A stretch of DNA of 64,000 nucleotides from an uncultured Thiohalocapsa sp. GTDB taxonomy: Bacteria; Pseudomonadota; Gammaproteobacteria; Chromatiales; Chromatiaceae. The position numbers and the translations under genes were made by a program. This document shows positions 8,453 to 17,052 of the stretch, one piece after another. The notes below the pieces were generated by a model that was given only the letters and a program-made list of their open reading frames with translations, did no database searches and had not been told where the DNA came from. The DNA lies in assembly GCF_913063425.1 (NCBI RefSeq), contig NZ_CAJXYK010000026.1, positions 20,121-84,120 of the forward strand, in the 5' to 3' direction. Position 1 is the first letter of the stretch. Each line of letters opens with the position of its first letter.

Positions 8453-10015
8453 CTAAACGCCGCCGTCCGCCCCGCGCCCATTGCCAAGCGCCCGCGCGCC
8501 TGGCAGCCGCAGCAGCACCCGCAGCCCGGGCGCCGCATCTTCCAGGGTCAACACCGCGCCGTGCAGCTGGGCGACGGCCTGCACCAAGCTCAGGCCCAGC
8601 CCGTGGCCGGGCTCGCTGCGGCTGGCGTCGATGCGGTAGAAACGCTGCAGTACTTTGCCGCGCAGCTCGGGCGGAATGCCGGGGCCGGAGTCGGCGACGC
8701 TGAGCTGCACGCCGCCATCCGGGGCCGGTTCTGCCGCGAGCCGGATGTGACCGCCGGCCGGCGTGTACTTGATGGCGTTGTCGAGCAGGTTGGCCAGTGC
8801 CTGGAAGAGCAGGTCGCGGTCGCCGTGCAGGCGCGCGGGGCGCGGACCATCCGTGTCCGCCGGCGACACCTCCAGGCGCTGGTCCTTATCCGCCGCCAGG
8901 GGCTCGTAGAGGTCGGCGACGTCGTGCAGCAGTACCACTGGGTCGAGGTCGGCGAAGGCGGCGCGGCGGCTGCCGGACTCCACCCGGGCGATGCGCAGCA
9001 GGGCATTGAAGGCGCCGAGGAGCTCTTCGGCGTCGGCGATGGCCTCGTCCACGCGGTCGGCCACCGCGGGCCCGAGCTCGGTGTCGCGCAGCTGGCTCAG
9101 CTTGGTGTGGAGTCTTGACAGCGGCGTGCGCAGGTCGTGGGCGATGTTGTCCGACACCTGCCGCACGCTTGCCATCAGCGCCTCGATGCGCGCCAGCATG
9201 CGGTTCAGGTTGACCGCGAGCTGGTCGAATTCGTCGCCGCTGCCGTCGGTGGGGATGCGTCGGGACAGGTCGCCTTCCATGATCTCCCGGCCCACCTGGT
9301 TCACGGCCTCGATGCGGCGCACGACTCCGGCGCTCATGAGCCAGCCGCCGGCGAGGGCCAGCGCCACGGTCATGGCGATGCCCCAGCCCAGGGCCTCGCG
9401 GATCAGGCCGCGGATGGCGGCGAGCTCGCGTACGTCGCGGCCCACCAGCAGCCGCAGCCCGCCGCGCAGGCGGAATACCTTGCCGCGGGCGGCGTGCTCT
9501 TCCGCAGGCATGGCGTCTGTGGCCGCGCTGTCGCGCAGGCGGAAGTCGATCCAGCCGTCGCGGTCCGGCTCCACGTCCGGCCAGGCGTCTATGTTGCCCA
9601 CCAGAGGCTGGTAGTCACGGTCGGTGAGCAGATAGACGCCGGCCCCGGTGGGGCGGCGGGCGCTGCGCTGGGCGAGCAGCGTGGTGAGGCCCGAGAGACC
9701 GCGGCGCAGATACTGCTCGGCAAGCCCCTGGATCTCGGCCTCGATGGTGGCGTCGGTCTGCCGGGCCATGTAGCCGGCGGTGGACCAGTACATGAAGCCG
9801 AGCAGGAGCACCACCGAGCCCGCCAGCAGCACCGCGTAGAGCAGGGCGAGGCGGAAGGTGAAGCTCGCCAGCACCTCCTGCGGGCGGGTCAGCGGCCAGC
9901 CGCCGCGGCGGCGCGGGCTGTGCCCGGTGCCGGCCGGCGCCACGCCGGGCGCTACCGGGGCCGGCTGCGCCGCTGCCGCGCGCTGCGCGTCAGGCGGCGT
10001 CACGGAGGGTGTCAC
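8453..10015 (-). CDS. Two-component sensor histidine kinase
   Basis: The 520-residue membrane kinase has a first membrane helix near residues 54-76, a periplasmic sensor loop, a second helix near 208-230, a HAMP linker, the HisKA motif NIAHDLRTPLSR, and an HATPase domain with N-box LLDNAIKYTPAG, G1 box DSGPGIP and G2 box GHGLGLSLV. It autophosphorylates the His and passes the phosphate to the regulator just upstream (63-bp gap). The start is a GTG in sequence containing short GGGGGCATCAC repeats; a proline/alanine-rich cytoplasmic N-tail of about 50 residues is unusual and a later start is possible. Confidence 0.93.
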   Translation of the reverse strand: MTPSVTPPDAQRAAAAQPAPVAPGVAPAGTGHSPRRRGGWPLTRPQEVLASFTFRLALLYAVLLAGSVVLLLGFMYWSTAGYMARQTDATIEAEIQGLAEQYLRRGLSGLTTLLAQRSARRPTGAGVYLLTDRDYQPLVGNIDAWPDVEPDRDGWIDFRLRDSAATDAMPAEEHAARGKVFRLRGGLRLLVGRDVRELAAIRGLIREALGWGIAMTVALALAGGWLMSAGVVRRIEAVNQVGREIMEGDLSRRIPTDGSGDEFDQLAVNLNRMLARIEALMASVRQVSDNIAHDLRTPLSRLHTKLSQLRDTELGPAVADRVDEAIADAEELLGAFNALLRIARVESGSRRAAFADLDPVVLLHDVADLYEPLAADKDQRLEVSPADTDGPRPARLHGDRDLLFQALANLLDNAIKYTPAGGHIRLAAEPAPDGGVQLSVADSGPGIPPELRGKVLQRFYRIDASRSEPGHGLGLSLVQAVAQLHGAVLTLEDAAPGLRVLLRLPGARALGNGRGADGGV

Positions 10016-10078
10016 GCGGGGGCATCACGGGGGGCATCACGGGGGGCGCGTCACCGGGGCATCGGGCCGCAGCGCATC

Positions 10079-10759
10079 TTATGCGGGCTCGCGGATCACA
10101 TAGCCGGCGCCGCGCACGGTGTGCAGCAGGGGCTCGTCGAAGTCGCGGTCGATTTTGCCGCGCAGCCGGCTGATGTGGACGTCGATGACGTTGGTCTGGG
10201 GGTCGAAGTGGTAGTCCCAGACGTGCTCCAGCAGCATGGTCCGGGTGACCACCTGGCCCGCGTGGCGCATCAGGTATTCGAGCAGCCGGAATTCCCGCGG
10301 CTGCAGCGGGACCTTTTTGCCGGCGCGGGTGACTTCGCGTGTGAGCAGGTCGAGCTCCAGGTCGCCCACCTGGAACCGGGTCTGGGGCTGGTCGTCCGGC
10401 ACGGCGCGGCGCAGCAGCGCCTCGATGCGTGCATGCAGCTCCGAGAAGGCGAAGGGCTTGACGAGATAGTCGTCGCCGCCGGCGCGCAGGCCCTCGACCC
10501 GGTCGTCCACCTCGCCCAGCGCGCTCAGGATGAGCACCGGCGTGCGGTTGTCGGACGCGCGCAGGGTGCGCAGCACGCCGAGGCCGTCCAGCGACGGCAG
10601 CATGCGGTCGATGACCAGCACGTCATAGTCGCTGGCCGCGGCGAGCAGGAGCCCGTCGCGGCCGTCGGCGGCATGGTCCACGGTGGCGCCCACCTCGCGC
10701 AGCGCCTTGGTCAGATAGGCGGCGAGCTGGGCGTCGTCTTCGATGATCAGGATTCGCAT
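10079..10759 (-). CDS. OmpR-family response regulator, partner of the adjacent kinase
   Basis: The 226-residue protein has a receiver with acidic EDD (7-9), phosphoacceptor Asp51 in VLVIDRMLP and Lys in LVKPFAF, followed by a winged-helix effector (PLQPREFRLLEYL, VIDVHISRLRGKID, VRGAGYVI). I chose the ATG at 10759 because MRILIIEDD is the canonical receiver start; an upstream Met in frame would add 35 residues of low-complexity sequence. The gene precedes the sensor kinase and follows an HtrA-type protease on the same strand, which suggests control of the cell-envelope stress response, by analogy rather than proof. Confidence 0.93.
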   Translation of the reverse strand: MRILIIEDDAQLAAYLTKALREVGATVDHAADGRDGLLLAAASDYDVLVIDRMLPSLDGLGVLRTLRASDNRTPVLILSALGEVDDRVEGLRAGGDDYLVKPFAFSELHARIEALLRRAVPDDQPQTRFQVGDLELDLLTREVTRAGKKVPLQPREFRLLEYLMRHAGQVVTRTMLLEHVWDYHFDPQTNVIDVHISRLRGKIDRDFDEPLLHTVRGAGYVIREPA

Positions 10760-10851
10760 CAGCGGGCAGCGAGCGGCGCGGGCCGTGGCGCCGGAGGGGG
10801 ACGTCCACCTGGGTTGTCCTCCCCCCGACGCATGTTGGAGCACCCCTCGGT

Positions 10852-10865
10852 CGTCACTCGTCACA
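10852..10865. repeat. Heptanucleotide tandem repeat (CGTCACT)
   Basis: Two head-to-tail heptamers, CGTCACT and CGTCACA, lie in the gap between the protease gene and the response regulator. The complementary heptamer AGTGACG recurs in tandem near 28880, and other tandem heptamers occur elsewhere in intergenic DNA of this window. Two copies alone would not be notable. Confidence 0.45.
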
Positions 10866-10901
10866 CGTTGTTTGTTGCTCGGCGGGCGTTTGGCCGCAGG
10901 C

Positions 10902-12458
10902 TCAGGCGAAGGGCACCGTCACGAAGCGCTGCTCGCCGTTCTGCTCCACCCGCAGCAGCACCGATGGGCGGTCCTGCTCGGCGGCCTCGCGCACGGCGCG
11001 GGCGACATCGTCCGGGTCGTCCACCGGCTCCTGCCCCACCATGCTGATGAGGCTGCCGGCGCGGATGCCGGCGCGCTGGGCCGGACTGCCCGGCTCCACC
11101 TGGGCCACCAGCACCCCCGGGGTGTCGGCGTCGAGACCGCGCTCCTGGCGCATCTCGGGCGTCAGCGGCGCCAGGAACAGGCCGATGCGGGGGCCGTCGT
11201 CCTCGGCGGCCTCGCCGGGCTTGGTCATGGCGAGGTCGTCCTGGGGCATGCGGCCGATGGTGACATCGAGCACCCGCACCTTGCCGCCGCGGATCACCTC
11301 CAGCTCGATGTCGGTGCCGGCGTCGATGCTGGCGATGAGCTTGGTGAGGTCGCGATACTCCAGCATGTCCTCGCCGGCGGCCTTGACGATGATGTCGCCG
11401 CTCTTCACGCCCGCGGCCATGGCCGGGCTGTCGGGCAGCACGTCGGCCACCAGCACGCCCTCTGTCGACCCAAGGCCCAGGCTCTCGGCGACGCCTTCGC
11501 TCACGGGCTGGATCTGCACACCGAGCCAGCCGCGCTCGACGCGGCCCTTCTCGCGCAGCTCGCGGACGATGTCCGCGGCGGTCTCGGCGGGGATCGCGAA
11601 GCCGATGCCGATGTTACCGCCGCTCGGCGAGAAGATGGCCGTGTTCACGCCGATGACCCGCCCCCGGGCGTCGAACAGGGGGCCGCCCGAGTTGCCGCGG
11701 TTGATGGGCGCGTCGATCTGCAGGTAGTCGTCGTAGGGGCCGGAGTTGATGTCGCGCCCCCGCGCCGAGATGATGCCGGCGTTCACCGAGCCGCCGAGGC
11801 CGAACGGGTTGCCCACCGCCAGCACCCAGTCGCCGATGCGCGCCTCGCCGCTGTCGCCGAGGTCCACATGCGGCAGCTTCGGCGCGTCGTCCACCTTGAT
11901 CAGCGCGAGGTCGGTCTTGGGATCGCGGCCCACCACGCGGGCCTCGTACTGCTGGCCGTCATTCAGCGTCACCTCGATGGTCTCGGCGGACTCGATGACA
12001 TGGTTGTTGGTGACGATATAGCCCGCCGGGTCGATGATGAAGCCGGAACCCTCGCCCTCGCGCTGGCGCGGCATCTGGAAGTCCTGCATGCCGCCGAACT
12101 GCTCGAAGAACTCCCTGAGCGGAGAGTCTTCCGGCAGTTCTTCCGGCAGTGAGCGGCCGTTCATGGACATGCGCTGTACGGGCTTCTGCGCCACGGTCAC
12201 GTTGACCACGGCAGGCGTCACGCGCTCGGCCACGTCGGCGAAGCTGGGCGGGCCCGCGGGCTCGGCGAGGGGTGCCGGCGCGGTGTCGGCCGCCTGGACG
12301 TTGCCCACCGTGAGCAGGGCTGCGCCGGTGCCGAGCGTGAGCATGACGGCGAGTGCCAGCGCTGTCCGGCGGAAGCTGTCGTATTGGCGCGCGGTTGCGG
12401 TTGCGACCTTGGGCTCGGCGGCGGTCGCCTGAGCCGGCATGAAGTTGTCGGATTGCAT
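10902..12458 (-). CDS. degP: HtrA/DegP-family periplasmic serine protease with two PDZ domains
   Basis: The protein (518 residues from the ATG at 12458) has an N-terminal hydrophobic segment (signal or anchor, about residues 32-58), a trypsin-like domain with the catalytic triad visible as TNNHVIE, KTDLALIKV and GNSGGPLF, and two C-terminal PDZ domains. It degrades or chaperones misfolded periplasmic proteins. The start is fixed by an excellent ribosome site (GGAGGGT, about 7 nt upstream); an upstream in-frame Met gives non-homologous sequence. It lies ahead of a response regulator/kinase pair on the same strand. It could be called MucD or DegQ-like; the exact subfamily cannot be settled here. 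Confidence 0.95.
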   Translation of the reverse strand: MQSDNFMPAQATAAEPKVATATARQYDSFRRTALALAVMLTLGTGAALLTVGNVQAADTAPAPLAEPAGPPSFADVAERVTPAVVNVTVAQKPVQRMSMNGRSLPEELPEDSPLREFFEQFGGMQDFQMPRQREGEGSGFIIDPAGYIVTNNHVIESAETIEVTLNDGQQYEARVVGRDPKTDLALIKVDDAPKLPHVDLGDSGEARIGDWVLAVGNPFGLGGSVNAGIISARGRDINSGPYDDYLQIDAPINRGNSGGPLFDARGRVIGVNTAIFSPSGGNIGIGFAIPAETAADIVRELREKGRVERGWLGVQIQPVSEGVAESLGLGSTEGVLVADVLPDSPAMAAGVKSGDIIVKAAGEDMLEYRDLTKLIASIDAGTDIELEVIRGGKVRVLDVTIGRMPQDDLAMTKPGEAAEDDGPRIGLFLAPLTPEMRQERGLDADTPGVLVAQVEPGSPAQRAGIRAGSLISMVGQEPVDDPDDVARAVREAAEQDRPSVLLRVEQNGEQRFVTVPFA

Positions 12459-12813
12459 CTGTACCCTCCGGGGGTTGCAGCTGTGTTCGTGTCGCCGGCG
12501 GAGCCTTTCGTCGGCGCATCCCCGGCCGATCGCTCGGGGGCCTGCGAGCACTGTCACCTTGGCGGTGCATGATCCGGGTGCCGCAGTTACTGCGCCGTTG
12601 CGGTGACATTAAGCTTTGGTCATGCTCAGCACAATGCGCAGCGGGGCTGCACCGTCACTGCTTGCGGCAGCCCGCCTGTGTGCGTAGGTTGTCCCGCTCG
12701 CCCGCAACATAAAGTCGGTGCGGGCGCGTCCAGCCCGTTTCTTACCCCGTTCCGCTGTCCGACTGCACACGACCCCACATCACCCCCACATCAGCCGAGA
12801 GGAGCACACCGCC
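12459..12813. other. Gene-free divergent region
   Basis: This 355-bp stretch lies between the protease gene (minus) and a small plus-strand gene. It has a relatively AT-rich patch near 12600-12640 (GTGACATTAAGCTTTGG), a plausible promoter location for either gene. No confident -35/-10 pair, RNA gene or coding frame was recognised. Confidence 0.4.
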
Positions 12814-13011
12814 ATGGCCGACCTGGAGCAAGTGGAGATTCACCGCTACCGCCGCGAGCTGGAGCACGACGTGAACCACCTGGTGAAGAAATACTGCCGC
12901 ATCATGAGCTGGGAGGTTCCGGAGCTGAACGAGGACGAGGCCGGCAAGCTGATCCTCATGGCCCTGCGCGAGGCGCTGGACGGCGTCGAGAAGGACGTGC
13001 AAAAGGGGTGA
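12814..13011 (+). CDS. Small acidic conserved-type protein, unknown function
   Basis: I do not recognise the family of this 65-residue protein. The sequence is highly charged and predicted helical (YRRELEHDVNHLVKKYCR, LNEDEAGKLILMALREAL), with a single Cys and no signal peptide or membrane segment. The ATG at 12814 follows a GAGAGGAG ribosome site by about 10 nt, much better than the in-frame Met 96 bp upstream, which gives low-complexity sequence. Codon bias toward GC third positions supports coding. It stands alone between a divergent protease gene and a weak open frame. Confidence 0.75.
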   Translation: MADLEQVEIHRYRRELEHDVNHLVKKYCRIMSWEVPELNEDEAGKLILMALREALDGVEKDVQKG

Positions 13012-13120
13012 CGGCGCGGCGCTCTGGGCGCGTCACCGGCCCGCCTGGGGCAGCTGCCAAGGCCCACGGCCACCGCACGGGCCTCCCGGCCGAGTGGATG
13101 CGGACAGGCCGAGGGCGCCG

Positions 13121-13453
13121 GTGACCCCGTCGCTGGCCTCGTCCCTAACGGTGCCTCACCCGGGCCCTGTCGGCGCGCTCGCCGCAGTGTTGTGCTGCCT
13201 GGGCTGCGCGGGCTCGGGCAGCGCCACGGACCCGGCCTGCCCGCCGGCGGTGGGCGCCGGCACCGGGGCGCTGGCCGCCTGCGGCTGCCGGCGCCATGAC
13301 GGCGGTCAGCTCGGCAGCCTGCCCGCGTCGCGCAGCGCAGCGGTCGGCGGCAGCGAAACTGTCATCATCGTCAATTATGTTTGCCCGCTCGGCGCGGCCG
13401 GGGTCGCCTGGGCCACGGTCGTCAACGGCGTCGTGAGGCGCGTGGATCAATGA
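13121..13453 (+). CDS. Possible small exported protein, doubtful
   Basis: An open frame with a GTG at 13121 (another GTG lies at 13094) would give about 110 residues with a short hydrophobic stretch containing several Cys (VLCCLGCAG), resembling a signal or lipobox, and a C-terminal segment ETVIIVNYVCP. No clear ribosome site is seen, and composition alone could keep this frame open. It precedes the DUF1269 gene on the same strand. Treat it as tentative. Confidence 0.3.
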   Translation: MTPSLASSLTVPHPGPVGALAAVLCCLGCAGSGSATDPACPPAVGAGTGALAACGCRRHDGGQLGSLPASRSAAVGGSETVIIVNYVCPLGAAGVAWATVVNGVVRRVDQ

Positions 13454-13569
13454 GCCGGTGGGACCGGAGCCCGCGCTTCCCATGGTCGAGCCGGCCTTGA
13501 CAGAGGCGCCCGCCGGCATGCACATGCCGGCCGAGGCTGACCCGCAACCAAGAATAGGAGACACGCCCA

Positions 13570-14067
13570 ATGAGCGATCTGGTGGTACTGTCGTTTCCGG
13601 ACCAGGAGACGGCCTTTCAACTGCGTGCCGAGCTGAGCCGGCTGCAAAAGGAATACCTCATCGACATGGAAGACGTCGTGGTCGTCACCAAAGACGAGAA
13701 GGGCAAGGTGAAGCTGCACCAGGCGGTGAGCCTGACCGGCATGGGCGCCGTGGGCGGCGGCTTCTGGGGCATGCTGATCGGGCTTCTGTTCCTGAATCCG
13801 CTGCTTGGTGCCGCCGTGGGCGCCGGTGCCGGGGCGCTGTCCGGCAAGCTCTCGGACATCGGCATCAACGACCAATTCATGAAGGACCTCGCCGCCAACT
13901 TTCAGCCCGGCTGCGCGGCCGTGTTCGTGCTGGTGCGCAAGGCCACCACGGACAAGGTCATCGAGGAGCTGAAGGCCTTCCACGGCAAGGGCAAAGTGCT
14001 GAAGACCTCGCTCAACAAGGATGAAGAGGCCGCGCTCAAGGAGGTGATCGAGGGCGATAACCTCTGA
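13570..14067 (+). CDS. DUF1269 family membrane protein
   Basis: The 165-residue protein matches the DUF1269 family: SDLVVLSFPDQETAFQL at the N-terminus, a charged segment with VVVVTKDEKGKVKL, a central glycine-rich hydrophobic hairpin (GAVGGGFWGMLIGLLF, then [15 protein letters not shown]) and a C-terminal CAAVFVLVRKAT strand. The family is of unknown function and is predicted to associate with membranes through the Gly-rich hairpin. A strong ribosome site (ATAGGAGA) precedes the ATG. It stands alone with about 115 bp either side. Homologues are often described as stress-associated, but nothing here shows that directly. Confidence 0.88.
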   Translation: MSDLVVLSFPDQETAFQLRAELSRLQKEYLIDMEDVVVVTKDEKGKVKLHQAVSLTGMGAVGGGFWGMLIGLLFLNPLLGAAVGAGAGALSGKLSDIGINDQFMKDLAANFQPGCAAVFVLVRKATTDKVIEELKAFHGKGKVLKTSLNKDEEAALKEVIEGDNL

Positions 14068-14183
14068 GCGGCTGCGCCCCGGCCGGCCCGCCGCCACGCG
14101 GCCGACCGCTGGGGCTGAGCGTCGGCTGCGGCCCCGCCCGGGGCCCAGGCGTTGTCCCGTACTCAGCAGAGGAGCCGTCGTCA

Positions 14184-14840
14184 TTGGATGCCTTCGTTGT
14201 GGACAAGGCCAGCATCGGCCATGCGTTGTCGGTGTTCATGGGCTTCTTCGCCATCATGAACCCCATCGCCAACACGCCCGTCTTTCTGGGCCTCACCGCG
14301 AGCGACGATGCGGCCACCCGCCGCAAGGTGGCCTTCCAGGCGGTGCTCGCGGCCTTCATCATCGTTGCCGTCTTCTGTCTGTTGGGTGCGGTGATCTTCA
14401 AGCTCTTCGGTATCACACTGCCGGCTTTCCGCATTACGGGCGGGGTGCTGGTGGCGCTGATCGGCTACCAGATGCTGCACAGCAGCCCCTCGCCGGTGCA
14501 TCATCCGAGCAGTGCCGACCAGGCGGACAGCCGGCAGGCGGCGCTGTCGGTGGCGCTGAGCCCGCTGGCGCTGCCCATCCTGGCGGGTCCCGGCACCATT
14601 GCCACGGCCATGAACTTCGCCTCCGCCGGCAGCACGGCGGACCTGGTGGTGACGCTCCTTGCCTTCGCGCTGCTCTGTGCCATCACCTATGCCTTTTTCG
14701 TCTCCGGCGAAGGGCTGACGCGCTACCTGGGCAAGAGCGGGCTCAACGTCATCACCCGCATCATGGGCCTGATCCTGGCCGTCATCGGGGTGCAGATGCT
14801 GGTGGACGGGCTGAAGGGAGCGTTGCCGGGGCTGGCTTGA
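14184..14840 (+). CDS. MarC family integral membrane protein
   Basis: The 218-residue protein has six predicted membrane segments and MarC/UPF0056 signatures: FFAIMNPIANTPVFLGLT near the start, FRITGGVLVALIGYQML, PLALPILAGPGTIATAM and the C-terminal VITRIMGLILAVIGVQMLVDGL. The biochemical function of the family is unknown; an early link to multiple antibiotic resistance in E. coli was not upheld. The start is a TTG at 14184, preferred because AGAGGAG lies about 9 nt upstream and the next ATG is far into the conserved region. It is convergent with hisI 71 bp downstream. Confidence 0.92.
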   Translation: MDAFVVDKASIGHALSVFMGFFAIMNPIANTPVFLGLTASDDAATRRKVAFQAVLAAFIIVAVFCLLGAVIFKLFGITLPAFRITGGVLVALIGYQMLHSSPSPVHHPSSADQADSRQAALSVALSPLALPILAGPGTIATAMNFASAGSTADLVVTLLAFALLCAITYAFFVSGEGLTRYLGKSGLNVITRIMGLILAVIGVQMLVDGLKGALPGLA

Positions 14841-14911
14841 ACGCTTGCGGCGCCGCGCTGCAGGGCGGGATTCGAAGGCCTGCCCGGTCGCGACGCGCGG
14901 GCACCATCGCG

Positions 14912-15373
14912 CTATTTGTAGAGCTGCTCCGGGTCGATGAGCGGCGCGGCGACAACCTCCACGCGGTCCCCGCGCAGGGCGTTGTAGAAGCAGTTGCGCC
15001 GGCCGGTGTGACAGGCAGGGCCGGTCTGGTCCACCAGCAGCAGCAGGGTGTCGCCGTCGCAGTCGAGCCGCAGCTCCTTCAGGTGCTGCACCTGGCCCGA
15101 GGACTCGCCCTTGCGCCAGAGCTTGCCGCGGGAGCGCGACCAGTAGCACACCCGGCCCGTGGCCAGGGTCTCGTCCAGGGACTCCAGATTCATCCAGGCC
15201 ATCATCAGGACTTCGTGGGTGTCGTGCTGCTGGGCGATGGCCGGGATCAGGCCGTCGGCGTTGAGCTTGAGGCTCGCGCGGACATCAGCCCAGGGTAGGC
15301 TGTCGCCGAGGTTGGCGCGCTCGTTGGCCTTAATTCGATGCTCCGGCCTGGGGTTTTCTGTGGGATGGCTCAT
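14912..15373 (-). CDS. hisI: Phosphoribosyl-AMP cyclohydrolase
   Basis: The 153-residue protein catalyses the third step of histidine synthesis, hydrolytic opening of phosphoribosyl-AMP. Family signatures are HEVLMMAWMNLESLDETL, CYWSRSRGKLWRKGESSG and the metal-binding region DCDGDTLLLLVDQTGPACHTG. It lacks the HisE pyrophosphohydrolase domain that is fused in enterobacteria. No other his gene is nearby, so it is isolated from the rest of the pathway; in pseudomonads hisI lies downstream of ubiB, so this position may be a rearrangement. The first 25 residues are charged and less conserved. Confidence 0.95.
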   Translation of the reverse strand: MSHPTENPRPEHRIKANERANLGDSLPWADVRASLKLNADGLIPAIAQQHDTHEVLMMAWMNLESLDETLATGRVCYWSRSRGKLWRKGESSGQVQHLKELRLDCDGDTLLLLVDQTGPACHTGRRNCFYNALRGDRVEVVAAPLIDPEQLYK

Positions 15374-15539
15374 GTGGGATGCGTCGCTTGTGGCTAGACT
15401 GACCGTGCCGGCAGATTAGCAGAGCCGGCCGCCCCTCCGCCCTAGCCCGGCTCAGGCTGAAGCCCGCCGGGTCGAGACCGCCAGCACAACGCCAGCACAG
15501 CATCCGTAGGGCCCAACGCCACAGACACCGGAGCACCCC

Positions 15540-16880
15540 ATGCCCAGCCTCCTCATCACCAACGCTGTCGTCGTCAACGAAGGCCGCCGCTTCGCGGCGG
15601 ATGTGCTGATCACGGACGGGCGCATCGCCGCCGTCGGCGGCGACCTGCAGAGCCGCCCGGCGGACCGCGTCATGGACGCCGCCGGCCGGCTGCTGCTGCC
15701 CGGCATGATCGACGATCAGGTCCACTTCCGCGAGCCCGGCGTCACCTACAAGGCGGACATCGCAAGCGAGTCCCGGGCGGCGGTGGCCGGCGGCATCACC
15801 AGCTTCATGGAGATGCCCAACACCAGGCCGCCGACGCTGGACGCCGAGCAGCTGGCGGCCAAATACGCCCGCGCCGCGGAGGTGTCCCGGGCCAACTATG
15901 GCTTTTACCTTGGCGCCAGCAACGACAACATCGACGCCATCCGTGCCCTCCCGGTGGGCGATGCCTGCGGCGTCAAGGTGTTCATGGGCGCCTCCACGGG
16001 CAACATGCTGGTGGACGACCCGCAAGTGCTCGATGCCATCTTCCGCGACTGCCCCGTCATCATCGCCACCCACTGCGAGGACACGCCGATGATCCTCGCC
16101 AACGAGGCCGAGTATCGGCAGCGCTACGGCGAGGACGTGCCCATGGCGGCGCATCCGCTGATCCGCTCCGAGGCGGCCTGCCTCAAGTCCTCCACCCTGG
16201 CCGTGGACCTCGCCCGCCGCCACGACGCGCGGCTGCATGTCCTGCACCTCACCACGGCCCGGGAGCTGGCCCTGTTCGCACCCGGCCCCATCGCCGGCAA
16301 GCGCATCACCGTCGAGGCCTGCGTGCATCACCTGTACTTCGATGAGCGCGACTATGCCGAGAAGGGCGCGCTCATCAAGTGCAACCCGGCCATCAAGCGC
16401 CCGGAGGACCGTGCGGCCCTGCTCGGCGCCATCGCCGAGGACCGCATCGACGTCATCGCCACCGACCACGCCCCGCACACCCTGGACGAGAAGGCCGGCA
16501 AGTATTTTCAGGCCCCCGCCGGCCTGCCGCTGGTGCAGGACGCCCTGCCCTCGCTGTTCGCCCACGTGCAGGCCGGCAAGCTGACCCTGGAGCAGCTGGT
16601 GCACAAGACCAGTCACGCCCCCGCCGAGTGCTTCAACGTCCAGGAACGCGGTTACATCCGCGAAGGCTACTGGGCGGACCTGGTGCTGGTGGACGCGGAC
16701 AAGCCCGTCACCCGCACCCGCGAGCAGGTGCTCTACAAGTGCGGCTGGTCAGCCTTCGAGGGCCGGGAGCTGCCGGCCACCATCGCCGCCACCATCGTCA
16801 ACGGGGAGGTGGCATTCGAGAACGGGCGGGTGAACGATGCGGTGCGGGGGCAGCGGCTTGCGTTCGGGCCGACCCGATGA
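15540..16880 (+). CDS. pyrC: Dihydroorotase (class I type amidohydrolase)
   Basis: The 446-residue amidohydrolase fits dihydroorotase, which cyclises carbamoyl-aspartate in pyrimidine synthesis. Motifs include LLLPGMIDDQVHFREPG at 51-67, a GVKVFMGASTGNM lysine segment, ATHCED, LHVLHLTT and VIATDHAPHT. The usual metal-binding HxH reads Gln60-Val-His62, losing the first His; I recall a Gln here in a recognised branch of annotated dihydroorotases, so it need not mean loss of function. The gene stands alone with an ATG following an A-rich CCGGAGCACCCC stretch. A hydantoinase or allantoinase role is the main alternative, less likely given the FREPG motif. Confidence 0.85.
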   Translation: MPSLLITNAVVVNEGRRFAADVLITDGRIAAVGGDLQSRPADRVMDAAGRLLLPGMIDDQVHFREPGVTYKADIASESRAAVAGGITSFMEMPNTRPPTLDAEQLAAKYARAAEVSRANYGFYLGASNDNIDAIRALPVGDACGVKVFMGASTGNMLVDDPQVLDAIFRDCPVIIATHCEDTPMILANEAEYRQRYGEDVPMAAHPLIRSEAACLKSSTLAVDLARRHDARLHVLHLTTARELALFAPGPIAGKRITVEACVHHLYFDERDYAEKGALIKCNPAIKRPEDRAALLGAIAEDRIDVIATDHAPHTLDEKAGKYFQAPAGLPLVQDALPSLFAHVQAGKLTLEQLVHKTSHAPAECFNVQERGYIREGYWADLVLVDADKPVTRTREQVLYKCGWSAFEGRELPATIAATIVNGEVAFENGRVNDAVRGQRLAFGPTR

Positions 16881-17015
16881 CGGGTGCGCCGACTTCCAGT
16901 CCGCCTGCGGAGGCAGCTGTCCGCTGAAGCTTTATGCTGCCTCGGCCCTTGATCTGCATGTCTGACGATCATCGGACCGATGACGATCACGGCTGTTCCG
17001 ACACTCAATGTGGCC

Positions 17016-17021
17016 TAGAAT
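17016..17021 (+). promoter_or_regulatory. Candidate -10 box for the DNA methyltransferase gene
   Basis: TAGAAT lies 32 nt before the ATG at 17053 and fits a sigma-70 -10 hexamer at five of six positions. No good -35 is present at 16-18 nt spacing. It supports starting the gene at 17053, because the alternative upstream ATG at 17008 would precede the promoter. Confidence 0.3.
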
Positions 17022-17052
17022 AGCAACGCCCATAGACGCCGGCCTGAATCCG

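Noticed and set aside
8220..8456. 78-residue plus frame with PECVC repeats
   Set aside because: It arises from the 15-bp repeat read in another frame, has no ribosome site and no natural sequence outside the repeat.
13447..14184. Minus-strand frame opposite the DUF1269 gene
   Set aside because: The plus-strand frame has DUF1269 motifs and a strong ribosome site; the opposite frame is a codon-bias shadow.
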